From positions 930,001 to 994,000 of the forward strand of contig NZ_AP023356.1 in the NCBI RefSeq assembly GCF_018324205.1: a stretch of 64,000 nucleotides of DNA, written 5' to 3'. The position numbers and the translations under genes are program-made. Source of the DNA: Actinoplanes ianthinogenes (GTDB lineage: Bacteria > Actinomycetota > Actinomycetes > Mycobacteriales > Micromonosporaceae). Position 1 is the stretch's first letter; each line of letters begins with the position of its first letter. This document shows, piece after piece, positions 26,066-33,705 of this stretch. The notes below the pieces were generated by a model. That model was given only the letters and a program-made list of their open reading frames with translations, did not search any database and was not told the DNA's origin.

Positions 26066-27832
26066 ATGGATCCGACACCGCAGCCGGGGATGCCGACCTG
26101 GGGTCCACCCGCGCCACCCGCGCCGTCGGGGTGGGGGCCGCCCGCGCCACCGCCGCCGGCGCCGGCGGGGTGGGGGCCGCCCGTGATGCCGCCGGGTGCT
26201 CCCCCGGTGGCCGCACCGGTCAAGCCGCGCCGGTGGCTCACCCTCTCCGCGATCGCGGTGGTCCTGATCCTGGTGGTCGGCGGCGTCGTCCTGTTCGTCA
26301 CGCGTGACAAGACCGGCGCGGACGCGGTCGGGGCGGCCTCCGACCGGCTCTACGACCAGTCCGCGGTCGCGGTCGACATCTCGTACGCCAACCCGGACGG
26401 CGAGTCGATCAGCGGCAGCTTCACGCTCGACGACGACCTGCACGCCACCGGCACCATCACCGATCCGCTGGCCGGCAGCGCCGAGCTGGTGGAGTACACG
26501 GCGTATTCGGCCGTCCGCGGTGACGTCGACTGGTGGTCGCGGCGCGACGCCGACCAGGCCCGCACCCTGCAGAAACAATGGATCGACCCGACCGTCGCCC
26601 CGTTCCCGGTGGAGATCACCGGCAACTTCGGGCCGACCGCCCTGGGCGCGTTCCTGCTCGACGTGCAGGACCACGGCACCGAGATCGCGGTCGACGAGCC
26701 GTTCCGCGGCCGGCGGGTCACCGGCATGACGTGGGAGGGCTGGACGGTCCTGGTCACCGTGGAGTCGCCGCAGCGGCTCGTCTGGTTCGGCGGCCCGATC
26801 AGCAAGGACGGCCCGTTCAAGCCGGCCGACGACCCGTTCCCGCCGGTGAAACCGTCCTCGATCAGCGTCACCGTCGACGACGCCCCGGAGGACGCCGCGC
26901 AGGCCGTCCAGCGGGAGGTCGCCGCGGTCATCCCGGAGGCCGCCAAGTCCGGCAGCGGCGCCGCCCCGAAAAAGCCACCCGCTCAGGGGTCCACCTTCGT
27001 GCCGCCCGGCAAGGGCGGCCCCTCCGCCGCGCTGGCCGACCGGCTCCGTTCCCGGGGCATCGAGATCACCACAGCGTTGTCGCTGGACAGCGGCCACGGA
27101 GAGCAGACAACCATCGCCTACCGGGCCCTCGACGTGATGTCCGCCCGGCCCGGCTTCCAGGCCGACGACGTGCTCACCGCCGTCGAGAACACGTACCGCC
27201 GGGGTCTGCTGCCCGAGTTGCAGACCCTGACCCAGTCCGGCCGCCTGGACAATCCGCAGGACCTCACCGACACGCTGAACCACCTCGACTTCGAGCACGA
27301 CATCGGCGCGGCGCCGTCCCAGCGGGACAAGGGTCAGGTGGGTTACCGGCACGAGGTCGAACTCGCGGCGACCACGCTGCGCGCCGACCCGCAGGCCCGG
27401 GTCCTGCTCAACGGCGTCAAGCAGGCCGGCGGCCGGAGATACCACGTCGATCTGCTGGTCGAGCGGACCGCCGGGACCGAGGCGATCCAGGTCAAGACGG
27501 TCTCCGACGACCAGCTGATCGCCAACCTGGGCAGCGCGCTGCGGCAGCTCAACGGGCGCAACCGGGACGCGGCCACCGAGCAGGCGCCGCCCGGCAGCAA
27601 GCGGATCGCGCAGATCTACCTGGAGCCGGCCGCCGGCCCGGTGCACGCGGCCGACCGGGCCGGCCTGGAGCGCGTGCTCGGCGGGAGCGACCGGAACACC
27701 GTGCTGAGCGACTGGTGCGTGAGCGGCGCGGCCCAGGCCGACGAGGTGCGCATCGTCAACCAGCTCGGCGTCCAGCAGTGGACGAAAGACCAGATGACCG
27801 CCCTGCTCGGCGCCACCGGGCAGTGCGGTTAG
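26066..27832 (+). CDS. Membrane-anchored protein with C-terminal PD-(D/E)XK-like domain
   Basis: A 588-residue protein. Residues 1-55 are a Pro/Gly/Trp-rich tail with repeated GWGPP, probably cytoplasmic. A single membrane helix (about 57-79) follows, then an extracytoplasmic region of about 500 residues. Residues 80-270 look like a beta-rich lipoprotein-type fold. A Lys/Pro-rich linker (293-318) precedes a helical stretch. The C-terminal part has Glu430 (YRHEVELA), Asp462 (RYHVDLLVE) and Gln475-x-Lys477 (EAIQVKT), the spacing of the restriction-endonuclease-like E-D-(E/Q)xK core. That could be a nuclease domain or a fold relic. The annotated function is unknown. Orientation outside the membrane is inferred from charge. 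Its stop overlaps the convergent DUF305 gene's stop (TTAG). Confidence 0.8.
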   Translation: MDPTPQPGMPTWGPPAPPAPSGWGPPAPPPPAPAGWGPPVMPPGAPPVAAPVKPRRWLTLSAIAVVLILVVGGVVLFVTRDKTGADAVGAASDRLYDQSAVAVDISYANPDGESISGSFTLDDDLHATGTITDPLAGSAELVEYTAYSAVRGDVDWWSRRDADQARTLQKQWIDPTVAPFPVEITGNFGPTALGAFLLDVQDHGTEIAVDEPFRGRRVTGMTWEGWTVLVTVESPQRLVWFGGPISKDGPFKPADDPFPPVKPSSISVTVDDAPEDAAQAVQREVAAVIPEAAKSGSGAAPKKPPAQGSTFVPPGKGGPSAALADRLRSRGIEITTALSLDSGHGEQTTIAYRALDVMSARPGFQADDVLTAVENTYRRGLLPELQTLTQSGRLDNPQDLTDTLNHLDFEHDIGAAPSQRDKGQVGYRHEVELAATTLRADPQARVLLNGVKQAGGRRYHVDLLVERTAGTEAIQVKTVSDDQLIANLGSALRQLNGRNRDAATEQAPPGSKRIAQIYLEPAAGPVHAADRAGLERVLGGSDRNTVLSDWCVSGAAQADEVRIVNQLGVQQWTKDQMTALLGATGQCG

Positions 27833-28497
27833 GCGGCCAGTTTGAGGAGGCGCTGGATCTGGCCCTGCCGGGTGGTGACCATCTGCTCGGCGAGGCTCTT
27901 GGCGGGTGGGTAACCACCCGCCGAGGCTTCCATCCGCAGCGTCTCCATGCCGTTGTGCAGGTTGCCGAGGAGCAGGCTCACCGCGGTGCGGTCGAAGTCG
28001 GCGCCCTGGGCGGCCTCCAGCTCGGCGAAGTCGGCGGGGCGCAGCGCGTGCAGGTCGCCGTGGCCGGCGTGCGCTCCGGCCGACGGGTCGGCGGTGACCG
28101 GTTGTGACCAGCCCAGCAGCCAGCGCTGCATGGTGCCGCCCTCGGTCTTCCACTGCTCGCGCAGCTCGGCGGCGACCGCTCGGATGTCGCTGTTGCCGGC
28201 GCGCTGCTCGGCGAGGGCGGCCACCTTCTCGCCCTCGGCGATCTGGGCGAGGCCCATCTGGAGGAACATCACGTCGACCTCGGTGACGGCGGCCGAGGCG
28301 TCCACGGCCGCCGGGGCGGGTGGCGGCGGCGCGGCGGGGGCGTCGGCGCAACCGGCGGGCAGGGCGGCTACCACGGACAGCAGGATCGCGGCCAGGGCGC
28401 GCTGCGGGCGTACCGAAAGAATCGAGGCGGCCCGCGACCGGGAGCGGGCCGAGACGGCCCGGCGAACCGGGCCGTTCGGGTCCATCGGGGAAGACAT
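27829..28497 (-). CDS. DUF305-like lipoprotein
   Basis: A 222-residue protein with a long basic N-region, a hydrophobic stretch and a lipobox ALPAGC, so it should be lipid-anchored outside the membrane. After an Ala/Pro linker, DVMFLQMGLAQIAEGEKVA and the following helices match the four-helix DUF305 pattern of CopM-like proteins. The usual His-His pair of DUF305 ('PHHxxA') is absent here, but a HAGHGDLH segment lies between the two halves. It begins three bases after the LPMO stop on the same strand, so the two are very likely co-translated. A copper-linked role is attractive because LPMOs need copper, but this is inference. Confidence 0.78.
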   Translation of the reverse strand: MSSPMDPNGPVRRAVSARSRSRAASILSVRPQRALAAILLSVVAALPAGCADAPAAPPPPAPAAVDASAAVTEVDVMFLQMGLAQIAEGEKVAALAEQRAGNSDIRAVAAELREQWKTEGGTMQRWLLGWSQPVTADPSAGAHAGHGDLHALRPADFAELEAAQGADFDRTAVSLLLGNLHNGMETLRMEASAGGYPPAKSLAEQMVTTRQGQIQRLLKLAA

Positions 28498-28500
28498 GGC

Positions 28501-29256
28501 TTACAGCGCGGTCCACAGGGCGGGGACGTTCGGCGGCTCCCAGCCGTTGATCGCGGTGTGCGCCTGCCGGCACTGGTACGACTTGCCGGCGTAGGTGACC
28601 TTGTCGCCCACCTTGTACGCGGTCCCGGCAGCCCAGGTCGTGGTGCCCGAGGTGGCGGTCGGCGTGGGGGTCGGCGAGCTGGTCGGCGTGACCGTGGGTG
28701 ACGGCGTCGGGGTGGTCGGCGTTGGGGTCGGGGTCGACCCGCCGCCACCGATGTTCAGGTCGACGCAGGAGTAGAACGCGTTGACCGTGTCGGCGATGTT
28801 CCACCGGGCCAGCACGGTCTGCCGTCCGGTGAAGCCCTTCATGTTCACCGTGTGCGACTTGGTCGCCCCGGGCTGCGCGCCACCGTCGTTGAAGGACGCC
28901 AGCAGCGTGTTGCCGATGAAGTATTCCCAGGTCGCGGTGGAGTGCCGCGCGGTGATCACCCAGTTGAAGGTCACGCTCTGGCCGACGGTGGCAGCCGGCC
29001 AGGACTTGCTGTTGTCGTTGAGCACGGTGAAACGGCTGCCGCCTCCGTTGCACTGTGTCGACCCCTTCGGGGCCTCGACGCTCTGCGGTTCGTAAACGAT
29101 GTCGCCGCAGCCGGAGACCGCGCCGCTGGCGCAGTTGGCCTGACGGCTGGGCGGGGACGAGATGTAGCCGTGCGCGAACGCCGGGGTGGCGGCCACGAAC
29201 AGCGACCCGGTGACCGCCGCGACGGTCAGCGCGGGCAGGGTGAATCGACGTCTCAT
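28501..29256 (-). CDS. AA10 lytic polysaccharide monooxygenase with C-terminal CBM5/12
   Basis: A 251-residue secreted enzyme. The signal peptide ends at AFA28, leaving His29 (HGYISSPPSR) as the copper-binding N-terminal histidine. His105 (ITARHSTATW) is the second brace ligand. A Thr/Pro linker (about 172-205) connects to a small chitin-binding module (WAAGTAYKVGDKVTYAGKSY, then W-PP-N-x-LWTAL). AA10 enzymes oxidatively cleave crystalline chitin or cellulose; a CBM5/12 partner favours chitin. The start at 29256 is followed by MRRRF, a normal signal n-region. Its promoter region holds an AT-rich inverted repeat. A DUF305 lipoprotein follows in the same transcript. Confidence 0.95.
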   Translation of the reverse strand: MRRRFTLPALTVAAVTGSLFVAATPAFAHGYISSPPSRQANCASGAVSGCGDIVYEPQSVEAPKGSTQCNGGGSRFTVLNDNSKSWPAATVGQSVTFNWVITARHSTATWEYFIGNTLLASFNDGGAQPGATKSHTVNMKGFTGRQTVLARWNIADTVNAFYSCVDLNIGGGGSTPTPTPTTPTPSPTVTPTSSPTPTPTATSGTTTWAAGTAYKVGDKVTYAGKSYQCRQAHTAINGWEPPNVPALWTAL

Positions 29257-29315
29257 CAGGGGCTCCTTGTTGAGAGATGAGGGGACGACGTGTTCACCAA
29301 CGTAAATGAAGTGTT

Positions 29316-29337
29316 CTTAACAGTAAACACTGTTAAG
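29316..29337. promoter_or_regulatory. AT-rich inverted repeat upstream of the LPMO gene
   Basis: CTTAACAGT (29316-29324) and ACTGTTAAG (29329-29337) form a perfect 9-base inverted repeat around AAAC, about 60-81 bases before the LPMO start. A nested GTGTT / AACAC pair (29311-29330) overlaps it. Low GC in a very GC-rich genome and the position favour a repressor operator over a terminator, although the C39-like gene ends 24 bases away. Confidence 0.6.
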
Positions 29338-29360
29338 GAATCTTTAGGGCAGTGGATCTT

Positions 29361-30608
29361 TCACCAGTTTTCGGACCCGGCCACCCTCGGCCACGGCTTC
29401 CACCAGGGCTTGATCAGGTACGCGACGCCGCCGGAGCCCCCGGCCACGCTGCCGTCCGCCCGGTGCCGCTTGGTGCGCCGCCAGACCTGCTCGAACTGGG
29501 CTCGCCGATAGACGTGGCGGACCGCGTCGTTCGAGGGCGACGCCGGGTCGTTCACGATCACGTCACCGTCCGCGGTGAAGCCGATGATCACCATGAGGTG
29601 CCCGGCGGTGCCGTAGGTCGCCCCGTCCAGCTCGGCGGCCAGGAACGACTGCGAGGTGATCACCGGGATGCCGGCCGCGACGAACCGCTCGGCCTCGTCC
29701 AGGGAGTGCAGCCGGGTGACGATCCCGGTCAGGCCGTAGGTCGCCGCGTAAGCCGTGTTGAACGGCCAGTTGCCGGCGCCCTCGTACTGGTGGTCGTAGG
29801 TGGAGCGGGCGGCGTGGCCGACCTGGGACAGCTCGGCCGCGCCCGGATTCCTGCCCCAGTACTCCAGCACCATCGTGGTCGACGCCGGGGAGCACCAGGC
29901 CTCGCCGCCGCCGTACTCCGGGTACTCACCCACGTGGATGTTCTGCGAGCGCCTCGGGACGGCCAGCTCCCGGCCCCACGCGATGCGCCCGGCGCTCGGC
30001 GCCACCTCGAACCGGTCCGGGACGAACGAGGTCATCGCCCCGAGCTCGCGCACCCTGGGCAGCGCGCGCGACCCCGGTGCGCGATAGAGCGTCAGCCGCA
30101 GCTGGTAGTCGGCGAGCAGCACGCCCTTGGCCGGGTCGTCGACCGAGAAGGTGTCCGTCCGGATCGACGAGTAGGGGTCGCCCTGCCCGTCGACCGAGGT
30201 GCGCTTGATGTCGCCGTCGCCGGAGGCCCAGCGGCCCATCACGAACCACGGTGTCGGCTCGCCGTTGGTGTAGGTGCCGCGCATCTCCACCTGGAGCCAG
30301 GTGCCCGCCGGGGTGTCGGCGTTCCAGGAGGCGACCAGCTCGGACGCGCCGTATCCGATGGTTTGGACCGGGGCCGTCCAGGTCGCGTACTCCCAGGTCC
30401 GCGTCGTGCCGGTGTGCGGGTCGGCGTAGTCGGTGGTGCCGGCGGGCCGGCCGATGGTGACCGCGGACGCCGGGAGGCCGGGCAGCGGCACGGTGCCCGC
30501 GCGCTCGCCGCGCAGCCAGTCCGGCAGGGTGGACCAGCGCCGGTAGGTGATCTGTTCGTCGTGCGTCGCCGGCCCCGCGCCGGGCACGGGGGTGACCCTA
30601 CGTGCCAT
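29361..30608 (-). CDS. C39-like cysteine peptidase family protein
   Basis: A 415-residue protein. The N-terminal 215 residues are beta-rich (WLQVEMRGTYTNG and similar) and may bind substrate. The C-terminal part is a peptidase_C39_2 domain with Cys239 in EAWCSPASTTMVLEYWG, His337 in TAGHLMVIIGF and Asn353/Asp354 in VNDPAS, matching a Cys-His-Asn/Asp catalytic set. The ATG at 30608 has GGGAGGG seven bases upstream. No signal peptide is visible from this start, although relatives are often exported. It stands alone, upstream of the LPMO gene in the same direction but probably separated by the LPMO promoter. Confidence 0.82.
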   Translation of the reverse strand: MARRVTPVPGAGPATHDEQITYRRWSTLPDWLRGERAGTVPLPGLPASAVTIGRPAGTTDYADPHTGTTRTWEYATWTAPVQTIGYGASELVASWNADTPAGTWLQVEMRGTYTNGEPTPWFVMGRWASGDGDIKRTSVDGQGDPYSSIRTDTFSVDDPAKGVLLADYQLRLTLYRAPGSRALPRVRELGAMTSFVPDRFEVAPSAGRIAWGRELAVPRRSQNIHVGEYPEYGGGEAWCSPASTTMVLEYWGRNPGAAELSQVGHAARSTYDHQYEGAGNWPFNTAYAATYGLTGIVTRLHSLDEAERFVAAGIPVITSQSFLAAELDGATYGTAGHLMVIIGFTADGDVIVNDPASPSNDAVRHVYRRAQFEQVWRRTKRHRADGSVAGGSGGVAYLIKPWWKPWPRVAGSENW

Positions 30609-30648
30609 GAACCCTCCCTCGTTGCGAAGCAGATTGTCGCTACACTCT

Positions 30649-30674
30649 GCGCTCTTGAAGGAAACTTTCAGCGC
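30649..30674. promoter_or_regulatory. Imperfect palindrome in the C39-like peptidase promoter
   Basis: GCGCT (30649-30653) and AGCGC (30670-30674) flank a GAAGGAAACTTTC core. The GGAAACTTTC-type core looks operator-like and lies about 40-65 bases before the peptidase start. The identity of a regulator is unknown. Confidence 0.35.
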
Positions 30675-30685
30675 CGTAACCCCGG

Positions 30686-30864
30686 GGCTGGTCCTGAGCG
30701 CCCTATCCAGGCTCGCGATAGGACCACCAGGACCAGCCCGTTGAGCTCGGCTGGCCCCCGGGGCCCTCTGCGGGCTTCCGATAGGGCCACCAGGACCAGC
30801 CCGTTGAGCTCGGCTGGTCCCCGTGGCCCTCTGCGGGCTTCCGATAGGGCCACCAGGACCAGCC
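30686..30864. repeat. Three tandem copies of a 53-base palindromic repeat
   Basis: Units begin at 30686, 30749 and 30812 (63-base period). Each opens with GGCTGG(T/C)CC, and each ends with AGGACCAGCC, so a unit folds back on itself. Unit 1 keeps the inner GCCCTATCC block; units 2 and 3 keep CGATAGGGCC on the right arm but have CCCTCTGCGGG on the left. Spacers read CGTTGAGCTC. Outer arms and the inner block match the eight-unit array at 34407-34904. The array ends 17 bases before the methyltransferase start and fills most of the 273-base gap. Confidence 0.88.
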
Positions 30865-30881
30865 CGGTTAACCTCGGCGGC

Positions 30882-31607
30882 GTGATCGACTACGACGGCG
30901 AGGCCGCGGACTACGACCGGACGCGAGGCGGCGAGCCGCGAGCGATTGCCGCGGCTCAGGCCGTCTCGGCCCTACTTCCAGCTTCGGTACGGACGGTGGC
31001 TGACGTCGCGTGCGGGACCGGGATCGTGACCGCTCACCTGGTGGCTCCGGGGCGGCTGGTGACCGGATTTGATCGTACGAAAGGGATGCTGGACAAGGCC
31101 GCGTCGCGCCTGCCCGGACGGCTGGCGCGGGCCGATGCCACCGCATTGCCGCTGCTAGCGGCGTCGGTCGACGCCGTCGTGCTGATCTGGCTGCTGCACC
31201 TGCTGCCGGACGCCGCGCCGGTGATCGCCGAGGCAGCCCGGGTGCTGCGCCCGGGCGGCGTGCTGATCACCACGGTGGACAAGGACGAGGCGCCGTTCGG
31301 GCCGGCCAGCGACCTGGCGACGGCGACCGCGCCGTTCCGCGCCCGGCATGCGGCCCGGACCGACGACCGGGACCGGGTGATCGCGCTCGGTGCGGCGCAC
31401 GGTCTGCGGGTGGTCGGCGAGAACGGATTCCCCGGCCTCGGGCAGGGACGGACGCCGGCCCGGTGGCTCGCCGCCGCGGAACAGGGCCGCCTGCGCTGGT
31501 CCCCGCCCACCGAACTCGACGCGGTCCGGCACGCCCTCACCGCACTGCCCGGCCGGCGGGTCCCCCGCCCGGACCCGTGGTACCGCCTGCTCGCCCTGGG
31601 GCGATAG
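30882..31607 (+). CDS. Class I SAM-dependent methyltransferase
   Basis: A 241-residue methyltransferase with the SAM-binding motif I VADVACGTGIVTAHL, motif II around ADATALPLLAASVDAVVLIW, and RVLRPGGVLITTVDK (motif III). This is the UbiE/Methyltransf_11 pattern. The GTG at 30882 gives the usual DYDGEAADYDRTRGGE opening, seen in many small-molecule methyltransferases. No good ribosome-binding site precedes it. The tandem palindromes end 17 bases before the start and so would lie in the leader or promoter. The substrate is unknown. Confidence 0.88.
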   Translation: MIDYDGEAADYDRTRGGEPRAIAAAQAVSALLPASVRTVADVACGTGIVTAHLVAPGRLVTGFDRTKGMLDKAASRLPGRLARADATALPLLAASVDAVVLIWLLHLLPDAAPVIAEAARVLRPGGVLITTVDKDEAPFGPASDLATATAPFRARHAARTDDRDRVIALGAAHGLRVVGENGFPGLGQGRTPARWLAAAEQGRLRWSPPTELDAVRHALTALPGRRVPRPDPWYRLLALGR

Positions 31608-31625
31608 ATCGACAAACCTGTCGAT
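31608..31625. promoter_or_regulatory. Inverted repeat after the methyltransferase stop, upstream of the haloperoxidase gene
   Basis: ATCGACA (31608-31614) and TGTCGAT (31619-31625) form a perfect 7-base inverted repeat around AACC, directly after the TAG. A second small one, CCCACC / GGTGGG, lies at 31650-31663, 33 bases before the next start. Either may be an operator for the secreted haloperoxidase-like gene. Confidence 0.4.
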
Positions 31626-31695
31626 GGAGTCTTGTGTGGACGATGACCGCCCACCAAGGTGGGTTCATCGACAGCTGCCAACCCCGGGGGAATTG

Positions 31696-32955
31696 ATGGC
31701 GTACCGTCGCCTGCCCGCTCTGACCGCAACCGTGACTCTGGCCCTGACCACCGCATTCGTGCCCGGCCCGGCGCAGGCCGCGCCGACCGGCCCGAACGCG
31801 GTGGTGATCTGGAACCTGAACGCACAGAACGAGATCTACGAGGTGGCGAAGCAGTCGCCCGCCACCGCGGCACGCAGTTTCGCCATGGTGCAGGGCGCCG
31901 TCTACGACGCCGTGAACGCGATCGCCGGCACACCCTACGAGCCGTATCTGACCGCGCCGAAGTCCCGGCGCGGCTACTCGGCCGACGCCGCGGTGGCCGC
32001 GGCCGCCTCCGGCGTGCTGCTGTCGCTCTTCCCGCAGCAGGCCGCGACCGTGCGGGACCAGTACGACGCGGCGCTCGCGGCGATCCCGGACGGCTGGGCC
32101 GAGCGGGGCGGTGTCGAGGTCGGCCGGCAGGCCGCCGAGGCGATGATCGCGGCCCGGACCGGTGACGGCGCCTTCGACACCGACACCTGGAACGTCGGCA
32201 CGGCGCCGGGTCAGTGGCGGCCCACCCCGCCGACGAACGTGCAGGACGGCGCGTGGTTCGCCGACCTGAAGCCGTTCGTGATCCCGGACGCGGCGATGTT
32301 CCGGACCGCCGGGCCGCCGGCGCTGACCAGCGCGAAGTACGCCAAGGACCTGAACGAGGTCAAGGCGATCGGCGGGGCCACGAGCACGGTCCGGACCACC
32401 GACCAGACGCAGGCCGCGATCTGGTGGCACGACCGGCGGCTCACCGAGTGGGCGATGAAGCGGCAGCTCGCCGAGACGCGGCACCTGAGCACGCTCCAGA
32501 CCGCCCGGATGTTCGCGATGATCGACATCACCAACGTCGACGCGCTGATCGCCTGCTACAACGAGAAGAAATACTGGAACTTCTGGCGACCGGTCACCGC
32601 CGTGCAGGAGGCGGACAACGACGGGAACCCGGCCACCAGCGGCGATCCGAGCTGGATGCCGCTGCTGGTGACGCCGCCGTTCCCGGACTACACCTCCGGG
32701 CACACCTGTTCGTTCTCCGCGCTGACCCTGACCTGGCAGCGGTTCTTCGGGCGGGACGACATCCCGATGAGCGCGTACAGCTCGGATTCCGGGACCACGC
32801 GGTCGTTCGACAGTTTCTCGTCGGCGCTGGCCGAGGTGGTCGAGGCACGGATCTGGGGCGGCGTCCACTTCCGCAGCGCGGATGTGGAGGGCGTCCGGAT
32901 CGGCTTCGGTACGGCCCGGTACGTCCTGGCCCGGGAATTCCGCCCGCGCCACTAG
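31696..32955 (+). CDS. Secreted vanadium-dependent haloperoxidase/PAP2-like protein
   Basis: A 419-residue exported protein with a signal peptide ending at AQA (about residue 28). The helical C-terminal half carries the vanadate/phosphate pocket: a KYWNFWRP segment (about 290-297), YTSGHTC with His336, and RIWGGVHFRSAD with His391 and Asp396. This is the K-R-SGH-R-H set shared by vanadium haloperoxidases and acid phosphatases. Actinobacterial relatives are usually labelled vanadium-dependent haloperoxidase but few have been tested, so halide oxidation versus phosphatase activity is open. The ATG at 31696 has GGGGG seven bases upstream. A strong terminator follows. Confidence 0.88.
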   Translation: MAYRRLPALTATVTLALTTAFVPGPAQAAPTGPNAVVIWNLNAQNEIYEVAKQSPATAARSFAMVQGAVYDAVNAIAGTPYEPYLTAPKSRRGYSADAAVAAAASGVLLSLFPQQAATVRDQYDAALAAIPDGWAERGGVEVGRQAAEAMIAARTGDGAFDTDTWNVGTAPGQWRPTPPTNVQDGAWFADLKPFVIPDAAMFRTAGPPALTSAKYAKDLNEVKAIGGATSTVRTTDQTQAAIWWHDRRLTEWAMKRQLAETRHLSTLQTARMFAMIDITNVDALIACYNEKKYWNFWRPVTAVQEADNDGNPATSGDPSWMPLLVTPPFPDYTSGHTCSFSALTLTWQRFFGRDDIPMSAYSSDSGTTRSFDSFSSALAEVVEARIWGGVHFRSADVEGVRIGFGTARYVLAREFRPRH

Positions 32956-32969
32956 CCGTTGCCGGCACG

Positions 32970-33009
32970 CCGCGCCCGGCCATCGGATGGCTGGGCGCGG
33001 TGCTTTTCC
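32970..33009 (+). terminator. Intrinsic terminator after the haloperoxidase gene
   Basis: CCGCGCCC (32970-32977) and GCCAT pair with ATGGC and GGGCGCGG (ending 33000), interrupted by one G/T mismatch, around a CGG loop. TGCTTTTCC follows. A 13-base-pair GC stem followed by a T-run fits a rho-independent terminator, 15 bases after the stop codon. Confidence 0.8.
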
Positions 33010-33025
33010 GGGGGCCGCACGGGGC

Positions 33026-33610
33026 TCAGTCGGTAGGGCGGCGGCGCCGCTCGATGTCCAGGTGCACCTCCGGGTCCCACCTGGACGCGTCCCAGTCGTC
33101 GCTGGTGACGACGGGCTTGCGGCGGCCGCCCAGGTCGGGCCGGCCGGTGTGCCGGCGCGCCCGGGCGCGGGTGGTCAGCACGCCGGTGAGGAGAGCCGCC
33201 CAGGCGCCCAGCTGGAGTGCGGCGAGCACCAGCGCCGGAGCGGTCAGCAGGTGGCTCAGCGCGATCAGGACGGCGGCGGCCAGCAGGCCGCCGTAACCGG
33301 CGGCGCCGGGGCCGCCGGGGACGGCCCGGTGTGCGCTGACGGCCCAGACGATCGTGGAGACGAGCAGGCCGACCACGCAGATCACCAAGGCCGAGCCGAG
33401 GACCAGGTCGATGATGGCGAAGGACGCCCGGGTGCCCAGCGAGAGCGGGTCGGCGACGCCGCTGCGGAGGGCGGCCACCCCGGCCAGGATGAGCACGGTC
33501 GTCAGCACCGAGACCACGAGGTAGGCCACGCTGAAGCGGATCACCCGGCGGGTGGCCAGGGAGAAGGTCTCCAGCCGGCCCTCGTGCGGCGGCAGGTGTT
33601 CGAAACTCAT
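33026..33610 (-). CDS. Four-helix membrane protein of unknown function
   Basis: A 194-residue protein with four hydrophobic segments (about 26-48, 62-90, 103-128, 130-146) and a charged C-terminal tail ending RWDPEVHLDIERRRRPTD. The N-terminal MSFEHLPPHEGRLETFSLATR is cytoplasmic-looking. I do not recognise the family. It is a single gene, convergent with the haloperoxidase and divergent from the pterin dehydratase fusion, with 95 bases between starts. Confidence 0.7.
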   Translation of the reverse strand: MSFEHLPPHEGRLETFSLATRRVIRFSVAYLVVSVLTTVLILAGVAALRSGVADPLSLGTRASFAIIDLVLGSALVICVVGLLVSTIVWAVSAHRAVPGGPGAAGYGGLLAAAVLIALSHLLTAPALVLAALQLGAWAALLTGVLTTRARARRHTGRPDLGGRRKPVVTSDDWDASRWDPEVHLDIERRRRPTD

Positions 33611-33705
33611 GGTGGCTCCCCGGTCGGTCGAGACGCAGGATCGACCGAGGAGTCTACGGGCGTGGGCGGCTTTGCCAGGGGCGGCGGGCAGGACAGCATG
33701 GGTGC

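Noticed and set aside
29316..29337. Terminator of the C39-like peptidase gene
   Set aside because: The stem is AT-rich and weak for a terminator and lies at a promoter distance from the LPMO start; an operator is more likely, though not proven.
29352..30881. N-terminal extension of the methyltransferase frame through the repeat array
   Set aside because: The extension is antisense to the C39-like gene and translates the palindromes into a repetitive peptide; the GTG at 30882 gives the normal family start.
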